DNA from: Ginsengibacter hankyongi
Lineage (GTDB): Bacteria > Bacteroidota > Bacteroidia > Chitinophagales > Chitinophagaceae
Direction of reading: 5' to 3'
NCBI RefSeq assembly: GCF_008710285.1
Contig: NZ_VYQF01000005.1
Coordinates: 186,001-250,000, forward strand
Length of the DNA stretch: 64,000 nt
Positions 53,512 through 62,690 of the stretch are shown piece by piece; position 1 is the stretch's first letter, and every line of letters starts with the position of its first letter. The notes under the pieces are model-generated. The model did not search any database and was not told the origin of the DNA. It worked only from the letters and a program-made list of their open reading frames with translations. Both the position numbers and the translations under genes were made by a program.

Positions 53512-55092
53512 ATGAAAAATATTAATAAAGTTGTATTGGGACTATTTGGGATAGTACTCCTGAATACTTCCTGCAAAAAATGGCTTGTAGAAAGCAATTT
53601 TACAAAAATTGGGTCAGATGTTATTTACAAGGACGAGGCAGGTTTACAGGTGGCCCTTGGTGGATTGTATAACTTGCAACGTGCCTACGAAAGAACTACT
53701 GATCAAAATTCAAACGGGCTAACGCAAAATAATCTTTGGCTCTATTGTGCCGACGATTTGGGATGCACTAGGACTTTTAATGATGCACAAATTTATAAGT
53801 CTGCTATGACTCCAACAGCCTTTCCAAGAGGTAAATGGACTTTGGGGTATCAACTGATTGATAGAGCCAGCGCAGTTATCAGTGCCGCCCCAGGTATTAG
53901 TTTTGCAGTGGCGGCTAATAAGAATCAATTGATCGCTGAAGCAAAAGTAATCAGGGCTTATACCTATTTTAAACTTTGGCAACTGTATGATAATATTCTC
54001 ATAGACACCATTCCGACTACTGCTAAAAATGCTTTTGATGCAGTTGTATATAAACCTGCGTCAAGAGAAGATGTTTTGAACTTGATTAATTCAGATTTGG
54101 ATTATGCTATTGCCAACCTTTCTTATAATGCTAAGCCAGGACAGGTGAACCAGGGATTTGCCCGTCATTTGCGGGCGCAGGTAGCCGCCTGGCAAAGTGA
54201 TTGGGCAACCATGGCAGCGCAGTGCGATTCTATTGTAAAGAGTGGCAAATATAGATTACAGCCAATCGAAAAAGTCTTCGGAGCTGATGTTAATCACTCA
54301 GAAGCAATTTTTACTTACCAGTTAGACGAAACGCTGGGAGGAAGTGATGCCCTCGCTGGAGGTGGTGACTGTATACTCGGTGGTGTTTTTCAGGCAAGGT
54401 ATTATGAAATGCCTGGCGGTCACATTATTGAAGATAACAATTGGGGTGGAAACAGTCTTGGATGGACAGTTCCCAATAAGTATTTAAGAAGCCTTTACAA
54501 TCCTGACCCCGTTACAGGATTAAGCGCTGACAAACGTTTTACCGCCTATTATTACCCTGATAGCCTAATTGGCAATAAGCCTGGTGACCCTTATTATGGT
54601 AAGCCATTACCGAAATCTTCCTACCCTGATAATTATAGACAATATCATTGGAGTGTGAGGAAGTACCAGGATTTTGTTAAATCACCTGGTACGTACCACA
54701 GTTATAAGGATATCATTGTATGCCGGTATGCCGAAACTCTCTTACTTGGAGCTGAAGCCCATTGGAGACTGACAAATAATCCTTCTGATCCAACAGCGTT
54801 GTCATATATTAACATGGTGCGTGAAAGGGCAGGCGTACCAGATTTTACTTCTATAGATCAGCAGACAATCCTGGACGAGTCTGCTCGTGAATTGGCTTTC
54901 GAAGGTGGGCGTTGGTATTTACTCAAGAGAATGGGAGTTTTAATTGACCAGGTAAATGCTCATAAAACATTTGGCAGCGCCTCAACAAATGAGAAACTAT
55001 ATCCAATGCAGCCGTGGATGGTACGTTGGCCAATACCACAGGATCAGATTGATTTAATGGCACCAGACTTTCCGCAAAATCCCGGCTATTAA
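53512..55092 (+). CDS. SusD/RagB-family glycan-binding lipoprotein (second locus)
   Basis: A 526-residue protein. The lipoprotein signal MKNINKVVLGLFGIVLLNTSC gives lipid Cys 21. DEAGLQVALGGLYNLQRAYE, IAEAKVIRAYTYFKLWQLYDNILI and YAETLLLGAEAHWRLTNNPSDPTALSYINMVRERAGVPDF are SusD motifs; ILDESARELAFEGGRWYLLKRMG is the C-terminal signature. It is the partner of the STN-SusC 72 bases upstream and sits ahead of GH10, suggesting capture of xylo-oligosaccharides, though specificity is inferred from neighbours. Confidence 0.94.
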   Translation: MKNINKVVLGLFGIVLLNTSCKKWLVESNFTKIGSDVIYKDEAGLQVALGGLYNLQRAYERTTDQNSNGLTQNNLWLYCADDLGCTRTFNDAQIYKSAMTPTAFPRGKWTLGYQLIDRASAVISAAPGISFAVAANKNQLIAEAKVIRAYTYFKLWQLYDNILIDTIPTTAKNAFDAVVYKPASREDVLNLINSDLDYAIANLSYNAKPGQVNQGFARHLRAQVAAWQSDWATMAAQCDSIVKSGKYRLQPIEKVFGADVNHSEAIFTYQLDETLGGSDALAGGGDCILGGVFQARYYEMPGGHIIEDNNWGGNSLGWTVPNKYLRSLYNPDPVTGLSADKRFTAYYYPDSLIGNKPGDPYYGKPLPKSSYPDNYRQYHWSVRKYQDFVKSPGTYHSYKDIIVCRYAETLLLGAEAHWRLTNNPSDPTALSYINMVRERAGVPDFTSIDQQTILDESARELAFEGGRWYLLKRMGVLIDQVNAHKTFGSASTNEKLYPMQPWMVRWPIPQDQIDLMAPDFPQNPGY

Positions 55093-55127
55093 ATCTTCAT
55101 TTAAGCGCAAATATTTGATGTAAAACC

Positions 55128-55155
55128 TGCACCCGGTAAGTATTTTCCGGGTGCA
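55128..55155 (+). other. Intercistronic hairpin after second susD
   Basis: TGCACCCGG/CCGGGTGCA (9 bp) with a 10-base loop, 36 bases after susD and before the GH10 gene. No strong T tail follows. It is probably an attenuating or 3'-end-stabilising structure that sets SusCD higher than the enzymes. Confidence 0.6.
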
Positions 55156-55212
55156 AGTTTAAAATCGCGACACTATTACTATTGATTAGCTAACGCAACT
55201 CTATAATCTAAA

Positions 55213-56328
55213 ATGCAAAAACTTATTTTCGGCCCGTTAAAGGTAAAAATTTTGAACCTTTACTTTGCCGTTCTAATACTTTCAATAATATCATGCAGCA
55301 AAAAAAATCATGCTGTTACTCCCGGTAACAATACCCAAAATCCTCCGCCCGCAGTGGTTTCCGCCCCGTTGAAGGACAAGGCCTTGTTTGAAATTGGCGC
55401 TGCCGTAACCGTCGCTCACTTAAAGGAGCCGGATTTTGCTAATACCTTTAAGACCAACTTTAACCAGTTGTCTGCTGAATATGAGATGAAGATGAAACAA
55501 ATCTGGACATCGGCCACCACTTATTCGTTTGATGGGCCAGATTACCTGGTCAATTTTGCTGCGCAGAATTCGATGAAGGTGCACGGACATACACTCCTTT
55601 GGTACAAATCGTTTCCCGATTGGTTCATAAACGCAGCATATGATTCGCTCAATTTTGAGAATAATGTGAAAGCTTATATCCAGACAGTTGTTGGTCGCTA
55701 TAAAGGAAAAATCAGGAGTTGGGACGTTGCCAACGAAATTTTTGCAGATGATGGTTCTTTGAGAATCGATGCTTCGGTTTACAAAACGTTTAAAGACCCG
55801 ATTGGTTTTTATGAAAGATGTTTTCAATATGCCAGGGATACTGATCCTGACGCGAAACTTTTTTATAACGATTATGATCAGGTCTTAAATTCTGCGAAAA
55901 GGTCTTCTCTAAAAAAAATGGTTGAACGTTTCAGGAAAGAAGGCTACCCAATTGATGGTATCGGTGACCAATTTCATACAACCGTTTGGACTGATAAAGC
56001 AACAATAAATATCGGTTTGACGGATCTTGCAAGCACAGGCCTACTGATCCATATTTCAGAATTAGATATTAGGGTTAATCAAAACAAATCGGATTCATAT
56101 GTATTCACCGATGCAGAACAACAAAAGCAAGCCAATATGTACAAAGCAATTGTTGAAATGTATGAGGCGTTGCCACAGGCTCAAAAATTCGCAATAACGG
56201 TATGGGGAATTACCGATAAATATTCCTGGCTTCTTAGCTGGTGGAGCCCAAAAGAATATCCCCTGCTTTTTAATGGTGATTATTCCAAAAAGAAGGCGTA
56301 TGAAGGGTTTTTGTCTGGATTGAAATAA
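55213..56328 (+). CDS. GH10 endo-1,4-beta-xylanase lipoprotein
   Basis: A 371-residue enzyme with a lipoprotein signal (lipid Cys ~28 in LSIISC, followed by SKKN). The GH10 barrel shows QLSAEYEMKMKQ (variant of the usual ENEMKW), VHGHTLLWYKSFPDW, E175 in SWDVANEIF as acid/base, FYNDYD, GDQFHTT and E283 in HISELDIRV as nucleophile; the C-terminal ITVWGITDKYSWL is typical. It cuts internal beta-1,4-xylan linkages, probably at the cell surface or in the periplasm. It is compact, without CBM insertions, and is followed 48 bases later by GH3. Confidence 0.94.
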   Translation: MQKLIFGPLKVKILNLYFAVLILSIISCSKKNHAVTPGNNTQNPPPAVVSAPLKDKALFEIGAAVTVAHLKEPDFANTFKTNFNQLSAEYEMKMKQIWTSATTYSFDGPDYLVNFAAQNSMKVHGHTLLWYKSFPDWFINAAYDSLNFENNVKAYIQTVVGRYKGKIRSWDVANEIFADDGSLRIDASVYKTFKDPIGFYERCFQYARDTDPDAKLFYNDYDQVLNSAKRSSLKKMVERFRKEGYPIDGIGDQFHTTVWTDKATINIGLTDLASTGLLIHISELDIRVNQNKSDSYVFTDAEQQKQANMYKAIVEMYEALPQAQKFAITVWGITDKYSWLLSWWSPKEYPLLFNGDYSKKKAYEGFLSGLK

Positions 56329-56376
56329 ATGGATACCTAATAAATAGTGCAAGCCATGATTTTAAATTCTGTTTAA

Positions 56377-58896
56377 ATGAAAAAAGTTACTTACTGCTTT
56401 TTGTTACTTCTGGTTGGAGGTTTAGTATTGTCTTTTCTTAAACATGAGTCACCGGTTCTACTCGAAACAAATAGCCCTTTGGAATCAAGGCTCAACAAGC
56501 TTCTTGGAAAAATGAGCATGCAGGAAAAAATTGAACAACTTTACTACAAAACAGATGGTAATAAACGGCTTGGTATTCCACAATTTAAAGGGAGCGACGG
56601 CCCTCACGGTATTGGTAATAATGCAGCTGGATTTTCATCTTTCCCGGTAACTATTGCAATGGCAGCCACATGGGATCCGGTTTTAATTACAAGAGTAGGA
56701 AGAGCAATTTCAGAAGAACAGGCTGCACGTGGCAGAGACAGGATTGCCGGACCGACACTCGATTTACTGATCGATCCAAGGATGGGCCGGGCTTCCGAAA
56801 CTATCGGAGAAGACCCATTTTTAGGGGGACGGATTTCGGAAGCTTTTGTACTCGGACAAAACACCATTTCTGTATTTGGAACAATTAAACACTATAATTT
56901 AAACACCTACGAAATCAATAGGAGAACTAATAATTACCTGATTGATGAAAGAAGCCTGGTTGAGTTTTTCGGCTATCACTGGAAAAGGACAATCCAGCAA
57001 GGCGGGGCTATTTCTGTAATGTGTGCTTATAACTGGATAAATGGGGATAAATGTGCGGAAAATAAATTGCTAATCAAAGATTTATTGCGAGATCATTGGG
57101 GTTTTGATTTTTACACAATGTGCGACTGGGGTGGCTTTAGTGAAACAGGTAAGGCTTTAGATGCGGAATTGGATTTTTGCGAAGGCAATGACCTATACAT
57201 AAAAGAATTACCCGGTGGTGTAAGTGGTGGACGGTTCGATAGTAATCTCGTTAACAGGGCCGTGAAGAACGTGCTTCGAACTAAAATTATTTCGGGAATG
57301 ATTGATGGTGTTCCGGTTACTCCTGGGAGCGTTATTGACAGCAGGGAGCATCGGGAACTGGTGTACGAAAGCGGATTAAAAAGTTTAGTGCTCTTAAAAA
57401 ATGAACAAGGTATTTTGCCCTTAAGTAAAGATAAACTTAGATCCATAGCCATCATTGGTCCCAACGCCGCAGTTTTGCCGCTTGACGGAAACAGCAGCTC
57501 GAAAGTTTTTCCTTCGTATAGGATTCCGGTAGAAAAAGCAGTGAAAGCAATTTTGGGTGATGATCGTGTAAATTATGCAAAAGGTTGTAACATCAATGAT
57601 ACGGATACTTCGCAATTCTCGTCAGCCATTGAAGCGGCAAAAAAATCTGAATTTGTATTGTTTGTTGCGGGACTGGATAGCACGGTTGAAGGTGAAGGCT
57701 ATTTTCTGGATAAAGAAGCCGACGAAAAAGGGGGCGGAACGCTAGCCCGGCCCGATAGAGTTTCACAAACCGTATTAATGCCTGGTATGCAAAACAAGTT
57801 GATAAACGAGATTGCAAAGGTTAACCCGAATATAATACTGGTCGTTATTTCGGGTGGACCTTGCAGTATAACACCGGTTATAAAAAGTATTAAAGGATTG
57901 CTCTATGCATTTTATCCCGGGCAGGAAGGGGGACGGGCTATTACTGATGTTTTATTTGGTAAATACAATCCTTCAGGAAAATTACCTGCAACAATTCCAA
58001 AAAATGATGAACAGATCAGACCTATAAGTCCTGATTTCCGCAATATAGTGAGCACAGGAATTGGATATCGTTGGTTTGATTCACAAAAGTTGACGCCTGA
58101 ATTCGCATTTGGATTTGGATTGAGTTACACAAGATTTAAGTACTCCAACATCAGGGTAAACAATGTAAATGCTAAGGTTGGTGATTTAATCAAAGTTTCA
58201 TTTAATCTGAAAAATATAGGGAAATTGGCTGGTGCAGAAGTTGCTCAACTCTATCTTTCAACCGGTAAAATTACTCCCGACGTTGTGATGCCCAAAAAGC
58301 AATTGCGTGGTTTTGAAAAAATCTTTTTAAATCCGGGTGAATCTAAGATCATCACTTTTCAACTTACACCCGAAGAGTTGTACATATTTAATCAGGCCAA
58401 TGATTCATACGAGATACCGGTGGGGCAGTATGTGGTGCAGGTGGGAGGTTCATCGGATATATTGCCACTTAAAACGGAATTTAGTTTGCGCAAAGCTGAA
58501 GGAAAGCCAGACCCTTCGGTTAGGAATATCCGAACTATGCCTGCTTTCCCAAAAGAACATGAACCGGTAGTTTTCATGGCTTCAATAATCAATAACGGTA
58601 CCGCACCCACGAAAAAGGGAGACGCTCATTTAATTCATTTTTATGTCGACGGAAATGAAGTGGCCTTATATTTCTCGAAATCAATTTCTATTCCAGTTGG
58701 CGGAATGGAACTTGCCTGTGCACAAGGCATCAAGAGGAAAAACTGGGTAGCTTCCAAAGGCAAGTTTACTATAACAGCAAAAATTGAAGTTTCAAAAGGT
58801 GAGGATTTGAACCCCAATAATAATACCTGTACGGGAGAATTAGCCATCCCAAATGGGAAAGTGATTCCCGAAGAAATAGCAAATATTTTAAAGTAA
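56377..58896 (+). CDS. GH3-family glycoside hydrolase with extra C-terminal CARDB-like domain
   Basis: An 839-residue protein with an N-terminal signal/anchor (MKKVTYCFLLLLVGGLVLSF). The GH3 N-domain shows IDPRMGRASETIGEDPFLGG, IKHYNLNTYEINR and D250 in YTMCDWGG as nucleophile. The C-domain shows SLVLLKNEQGILPL, AIIGPNA, a GE/DR segment widened by an insert (EGEGYFLDKEADEKGGGTLA), FYPGQEGGRAITDVLFG and FGFGLSYTRFKYS, then an FN3-like domain. The last ~110 residues (DPSVRNIRTMPAFPKEHEPVVF onwards) resemble a CARDB/Ig-like module. Substrate is probably a beta-xylo- or gluco-oligosaccharide. It is 20 bases upstream of the second GH3. Confidence 0.9.
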   Translation: MKKVTYCFLLLLVGGLVLSFLKHESPVLLETNSPLESRLNKLLGKMSMQEKIEQLYYKTDGNKRLGIPQFKGSDGPHGIGNNAAGFSSFPVTIAMAATWDPVLITRVGRAISEEQAARGRDRIAGPTLDLLIDPRMGRASETIGEDPFLGGRISEAFVLGQNTISVFGTIKHYNLNTYEINRRTNNYLIDERSLVEFFGYHWKRTIQQGGAISVMCAYNWINGDKCAENKLLIKDLLRDHWGFDFYTMCDWGGFSETGKALDAELDFCEGNDLYIKELPGGVSGGRFDSNLVNRAVKNVLRTKIISGMIDGVPVTPGSVIDSREHRELVYESGLKSLVLLKNEQGILPLSKDKLRSIAIIGPNAAVLPLDGNSSSKVFPSYRIPVEKAVKAILGDDRVNYAKGCNINDTDTSQFSSAIEAAKKSEFVLFVAGLDSTVEGEGYFLDKEADEKGGGTLARPDRVSQTVLMPGMQNKLINEIAKVNPNIILVVISGGPCSITPVIKSIKGLLYAFYPGQEGGRAITDVLFGKYNPSGKLPATIPKNDEQIRPISPDFRNIVSTGIGYRWFDSQKLTPEFAFGFGLSYTRFKYSNIRVNNVNAKVGDLIKVSFNLKNIGKLAGAEVAQLYLSTGKITPDVVMPKKQLRGFEKIFLNPGESKIITFQLTPEELYIFNQANDSYEIPVGQYVVQVGGSSDILPLKTEFSLRKAEGKPDPSVRNIRTMPAFPKEHEPVVFMASIINNGTAPTKKGDAHLIHFYVDGNEVALYFSKSISIPVGGMELACAQGIKRKNWVASKGKFTITAKIEVSKGEDLNPNNNTCTGELAIPNGKVIPEEIANILK

Positions 58897-58915
58897 GTGA
58901 AATAATTGAAACCAA

Positions 58916-61255
58916 ATGAAACGAAAATGTATTTTGATTTTTATTGCGATCTTACTTGGAGGAAAATTTCTTCTGGCGCAACCAATCACCGAAAAGCCAT
59001 TCTATAAAAATCCAGATGCCCCTATTGAATTACGTATAAAAGATTTACTTGGCAGAATGACACTCGAAGAAAAGTGCAGCCAACTTAATATCTGGCATGT
59101 GGACGACCTAAATACTGCAGACAATGTAGTTTTCCAAAAAGTTTTGAAGAATTTGGGAGATACCATTAATAATGGAATGGGCTTTTTGCAATTTGACACA
59201 AAACTTCCTGCAAATGAATATGCAGCCAATTTTAATGCGATTCAAGAATATTTTGTGGAACAGACACGATTGGGAATTCCTGCTATTTCAAATGGTGAAG
59301 GTTGCCACGGCTTTGTGGGCAACGCTGATCAGTCGACCGTGTTTCCTGTCCCACCTTTATTAGGAAGTACGTGGGATACTACTTTAATGGAAAGTGTTTA
59401 TTCCGCTGTGGCAAAAGAAATGCGTAGTTATGGTATTACACATGCTGCAACACCTGTGATTGACCTGCTACGCGACCCTCGTTTCGGGCGTTCCGATGAA
59501 TTTCTTGGGGAAGATCCTTACCATGTTGCTCAAATGGGTGTGGCAGCAATCTTTGGCTTACAAGGTCGCTCTGCCATGATTGATGGAAACCACCTGCTTG
59601 CCTGTGCAAAACATTTCGCAGGCCATGGGCAACCTGAAGGAGGAACCAATCTCGCTCCCGTAAATTTATCAGAAAGAGTACTTCGTGAAAACCATTTCTA
59701 TCCGTTTGAGATGGCGGTGAAGAAAGCCAACGTTCGTACCGTCATGGCATCGTACAATGAAATTGATGGTGTGCCTAATCACGCCAACAAATGGTTGCTG
59801 ACCGATGTACTTCGGGGAGAATGGGGCTTTACTGGCTTTGTGATTTCCGATTATGATGGCGTTAACAGAATGGTGACCCGTCAACATGCCTGCCTTAACC
59901 AGGCTGAAGCAGGCAAAAAAGCCATTGCTGCCGGAATGGACTTTGAGTGCCCCAGCAGTTGGAAAGACTATTGTTTCCGCTTTCTGCCTTCACTTATAAA
60001 ATCCGGCGAATTAAAAGAATCTATTCTTGATTCTGCTGTTGCCCGTGTTCTTCGCAATAAATTTATTCTTGGATTATTTGAGCATCCATATATAAAAACT
60101 TTGGGTGAAAATGAGAGATTAGAAATGCAAAAGAAGAACAGGCAAATTGCACTTAAAGCTGCCGAAGAAGGAATGATTCTATTAAAGAATGACAATCATA
60201 CGCTTCCTTTTAAACAAAATGAAATTAAAAGGTTGGCTATCATTGGACCCAATGCGGGTGAGGTTCATTATGGTAATTATTCGAACGATAAAAGTCCAGG
60301 GGTCAGCATTTTGGATGGTTTGACCCAATATGGAAAGGGTAAATTCGAAGTATTCTATTCGGAAGGTTTCAAAATATACGAGAACGACACCACCATCAAA
60401 GCAGTCGATAAAACTCCGGAAGCTGAAAATCGAAGGATTGCTGCTGCTGTAGAATTGGCAAAGAAATGCGATGCTGTTTTACTTGTAATGGGCGGTAATG
60501 AATTGACATGCCGTGAAGAATGGGCTGGGCATACAGGGGACCGGTATAGCCTGGATTTACTTGGAAGGCAAAATGATTTGGCAAAAGCCATTTTTGATTT
60601 AGAAAAACCAACGGCTGTGGTCTTAATTAACGGTCGGCCATTATCGGTAGATTATTTATCAGAAAAAGCTCCGGCTATGATCGAGGGTTGGTATTTAGGC
60701 CAGGAGCAAGGTATTGCGGTAGCCAATATTATCTTCGGGAAAGTGAATCCAAGTGGTAAACTGGCTGTGACCATTCCCCGCAATGTAGGTCAACTACCGG
60801 TATACTATAATCGAAAACCATATATACATGAAAGCCCCTATATTACCGGCGAATATTCTCCGTTATATCCTTTCGGATTTGGATTGAGTTACACTAAATA
60901 CAACTACTCAAATTTAAAACTGGATTATAAACAAATAATAGTTGGACAACCTGTTAAGGTTTCTGTTGATGTAACGAATTCCGGGGATATGGATGGCGAT
61001 GAAATTGTTCAATTATATATTCGCGATACGGTTAGCTCGGTAACACGGCCTATACAAGAACTAAAAGATTTTACCAGGGTACATCTCAAAAAGGGCGAGA
61101 CAAAAACAATCACTTTCCTGATAACAGCTGATAAGTTGCAGTATTACGGTCCTGGGATGAAACGTATTGTTGAACCTGGCGAGTTTGAAGTTCAGGTAGG
61201 AAGAAATTCAACCGATTATTTATCCAGTTTCTTTGAAGTAATTAGTCAAAAATAA
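58916..61255 (+). CDS. GH3-family beta-glucosidase/xylosidase-like enzyme
   Basis: A 779-residue protein with a signal peptide (ILIFIAILLGGKFLLAQ). GH3 motifs in order are RIKDLLGRMTLEEKCSQL, LLRDPRFGRSDEFLGEDPY, CAKHFAGHGQPEGG, ASYNEIDGVPNHAN and D312 in GFVISDYDGV as nucleophile. Then come GMILLKNDNHTLPF, AIIGPNAGEVHYGNYS, CREEWAGHTGDRYSL, GWYLGQEQGIAVANIIFG and FGFGLSYTKYNYS with a C-terminal FN3-like domain. It is a complete single-copy GH3 architecture and probably finishes oligosaccharides made by GH10. It differs clearly from its GH3 neighbour, so the pair is not a recent duplication. Confidence 0.92.
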   Translation: MKRKCILIFIAILLGGKFLLAQPITEKPFYKNPDAPIELRIKDLLGRMTLEEKCSQLNIWHVDDLNTADNVVFQKVLKNLGDTINNGMGFLQFDTKLPANEYAANFNAIQEYFVEQTRLGIPAISNGEGCHGFVGNADQSTVFPVPPLLGSTWDTTLMESVYSAVAKEMRSYGITHAATPVIDLLRDPRFGRSDEFLGEDPYHVAQMGVAAIFGLQGRSAMIDGNHLLACAKHFAGHGQPEGGTNLAPVNLSERVLRENHFYPFEMAVKKANVRTVMASYNEIDGVPNHANKWLLTDVLRGEWGFTGFVISDYDGVNRMVTRQHACLNQAEAGKKAIAAGMDFECPSSWKDYCFRFLPSLIKSGELKESILDSAVARVLRNKFILGLFEHPYIKTLGENERLEMQKKNRQIALKAAEEGMILLKNDNHTLPFKQNEIKRLAIIGPNAGEVHYGNYSNDKSPGVSILDGLTQYGKGKFEVFYSEGFKIYENDTTIKAVDKTPEAENRRIAAAVELAKKCDAVLLVMGGNELTCREEWAGHTGDRYSLDLLGRQNDLAKAIFDLEKPTAVVLINGRPLSVDYLSEKAPAMIEGWYLGQEQGIAVANIIFGKVNPSGKLAVTIPRNVGQLPVYYNRKPYIHESPYITGEYSPLYPFGFGLSYTKYNYSNLKLDYKQIIVGQPVKVSVDVTNSGDMDGDEIVQLYIRDTVSSVTRPIQELKDFTRVHLKKGETKTITFLITADKLQYYGPGMKRIVEPGEFEVQVGRNSTDYLSSFFEVISQK

Positions 61256-61276
61256 ACCTGTAAATAAATTTTTCTA

Positions 61277-62629
61277 ATGAAAAAAAATATAGGCTACACG
61301 GTTATTGCGGTTTGTTTTTCTTTATTCAACTCAATGTTGAAAGCTTATCCAATTGAAAGGATTTTCGTGAAAGGGGGAGAGATGAAGTATCACCATGTAA
61401 ATGTTATTGTGAGCAGTTTTGAAATCTCTAAGTATGAAATCACGAATAAACAGTATGCAGGATTTTTAAATGAAAAGAATATAGGGCCTCAAGGTATTTT
61501 GGGTGGCATAAAATTGATTAATGTAGGTTCAAATGAACTACAGGTTGAATACAAGAATGAAAAATGGATGCCGAAACCTGGTTACGAAAATTACCCTATG
61601 GTGATGGTAAATTATTATGGGGCAGTTGATTTTTGTAATTGGATTGGAGGTAAACTTCCAACTGAAATAGAATGGACCTATGCAGCAAAAGGTGGAACAA
61701 AAAGTAAAAACTACACTTATGCTGGTGGAAATATATTTGATGAAGTTGGTTGGTACAAAGATAATAGTGAGCAACATTCACATCCTGTAGGCGAAAAGAA
61801 ACCCAATGAATTGGGCATCTATGATATGAGTGGGAATGCGTGGGAATGGTGCCTGAATGATACACTTAAATTAGCCACTGGCTTCTGTGTTCATATGGGT
61901 GGAAGTTGGTATGCAACAGAGCAACCGGGTCGCATTGATGCTCATTACGGAAATGTTCCAACACACTTCAGCAACAGCGTTGGATTTAGAGCAGTGTTTC
62001 CTGCCGACTCTGTAATGCTTGATAAAAGACCTTTCAGAAACTACAAAGGAAAATCCTGGAATAATGAACCACAGCAAATTCCCGGAAAAATTCAATGTGA
62101 ATTTTATGACATTGGTGGAGAAGGAATTGCTTACCATGATACGGATAGTATCAACAATGGAAGTGGAAAGTTAAACCCGGCAAACGGGACTTTTCTCAAC
62201 GAATTTAGAATAAAAGAAGGAGTTGATATTTCCTTCACCAAAACAAGAGATATTGATAACAATCCTTATAATATGGTGGAACCAAAGATGGATCAGTTAT
62301 ATGTTGGCTGGACAATGCCTGGTGAGTGGATTAATTATACCATAAAGGTTAATAAAACCGGTAACTACACAGTCAGGCTCATGTATACAGCAAGTGGAGA
62401 TGGTGGTATTTTATTGTTGTTAGATGGAAATAAACTAACGAATGAGTTGCTGATTCCTTCCACGAGAAATGATAAGGAACCAATTGCATGGCGACAATGG
62501 CATCATTGGAATAGGATTGATTCCTTGGCAACGGTTAAACTTAAAAAAGGGATACATGTGCTAACACTAAAAACGGTTACCAATGGGAATATGAATTATG
62601 ATTTTCTTGAACTCAAATTAGAAAACTAA
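61277..62629 (+). CDS. SUMF1-like protein with C-terminal CBM6-type domain
   Basis: A 450-residue protein with a signal peptide (MKKNIGYTVIAVCFSLFNSM). Residues ~30-255 form an FGE/SUMF1 fold: FEISKYEITNKQYAGFL, PMVMVNYYGAVDFCNWIGGKLPTEIEWTYAAKGG, LGIYDMSGNAWEWCLND, MGGSWY, SVGFRAVF. The active-site cysteine pair (C-x-P-x-R) of true sulfatase-activating enzymes is absent, consistent with no sulfatase nearby. Residues ~285-450 resemble a CBM6-like jelly roll (IQCEFYDIGGEGIAYHDTDS, MPGEWINYTIKVNKTGNYTVRLMYT, GIHVLTLKTVTNGNMNYDFLEL). It is probably a secreted glycan-binding or assembly factor rather than an enzyme. Confidence 0.8.
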   Translation: MKKNIGYTVIAVCFSLFNSMLKAYPIERIFVKGGEMKYHHVNVIVSSFEISKYEITNKQYAGFLNEKNIGPQGILGGIKLINVGSNELQVEYKNEKWMPKPGYENYPMVMVNYYGAVDFCNWIGGKLPTEIEWTYAAKGGTKSKNYTYAGGNIFDEVGWYKDNSEQHSHPVGEKKPNELGIYDMSGNAWEWCLNDTLKLATGFCVHMGGSWYATEQPGRIDAHYGNVPTHFSNSVGFRAVFPADSVMLDKRPFRNYKGKSWNNEPQQIPGKIQCEFYDIGGEGIAYHDTDSINNGSGKLNPANGTFLNEFRIKEGVDISFTKTRDIDNNPYNMVEPKMDQLYVGWTMPGEWINYTIKVNKTGNYTVRLMYTASGDGGILLLLDGNKLTNELLIPSTRNDKEPIAWRQWHHWNRIDSLATVKLKKGIHVLTLKTVTNGNMNYDFLELKLEN

Positions 62630-62690
62630 TACGGGAATAATGCTTAAAGGCTTTGCTGAAACTGAAAATTGAAACAAAAATTGATTTAAG

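Noticed and set aside
56377-61255. Tandem GH3 genes as a recent duplication
   Set aside because: Motifs, lengths and C-terminal domains differ strongly, so they are separate subfamilies.
61277-62629. Sulfatase-activating (formylglycine-generating) enzyme
   Set aside because: The active-site cysteine motif is missing and no sulfatase gene is present in the window.
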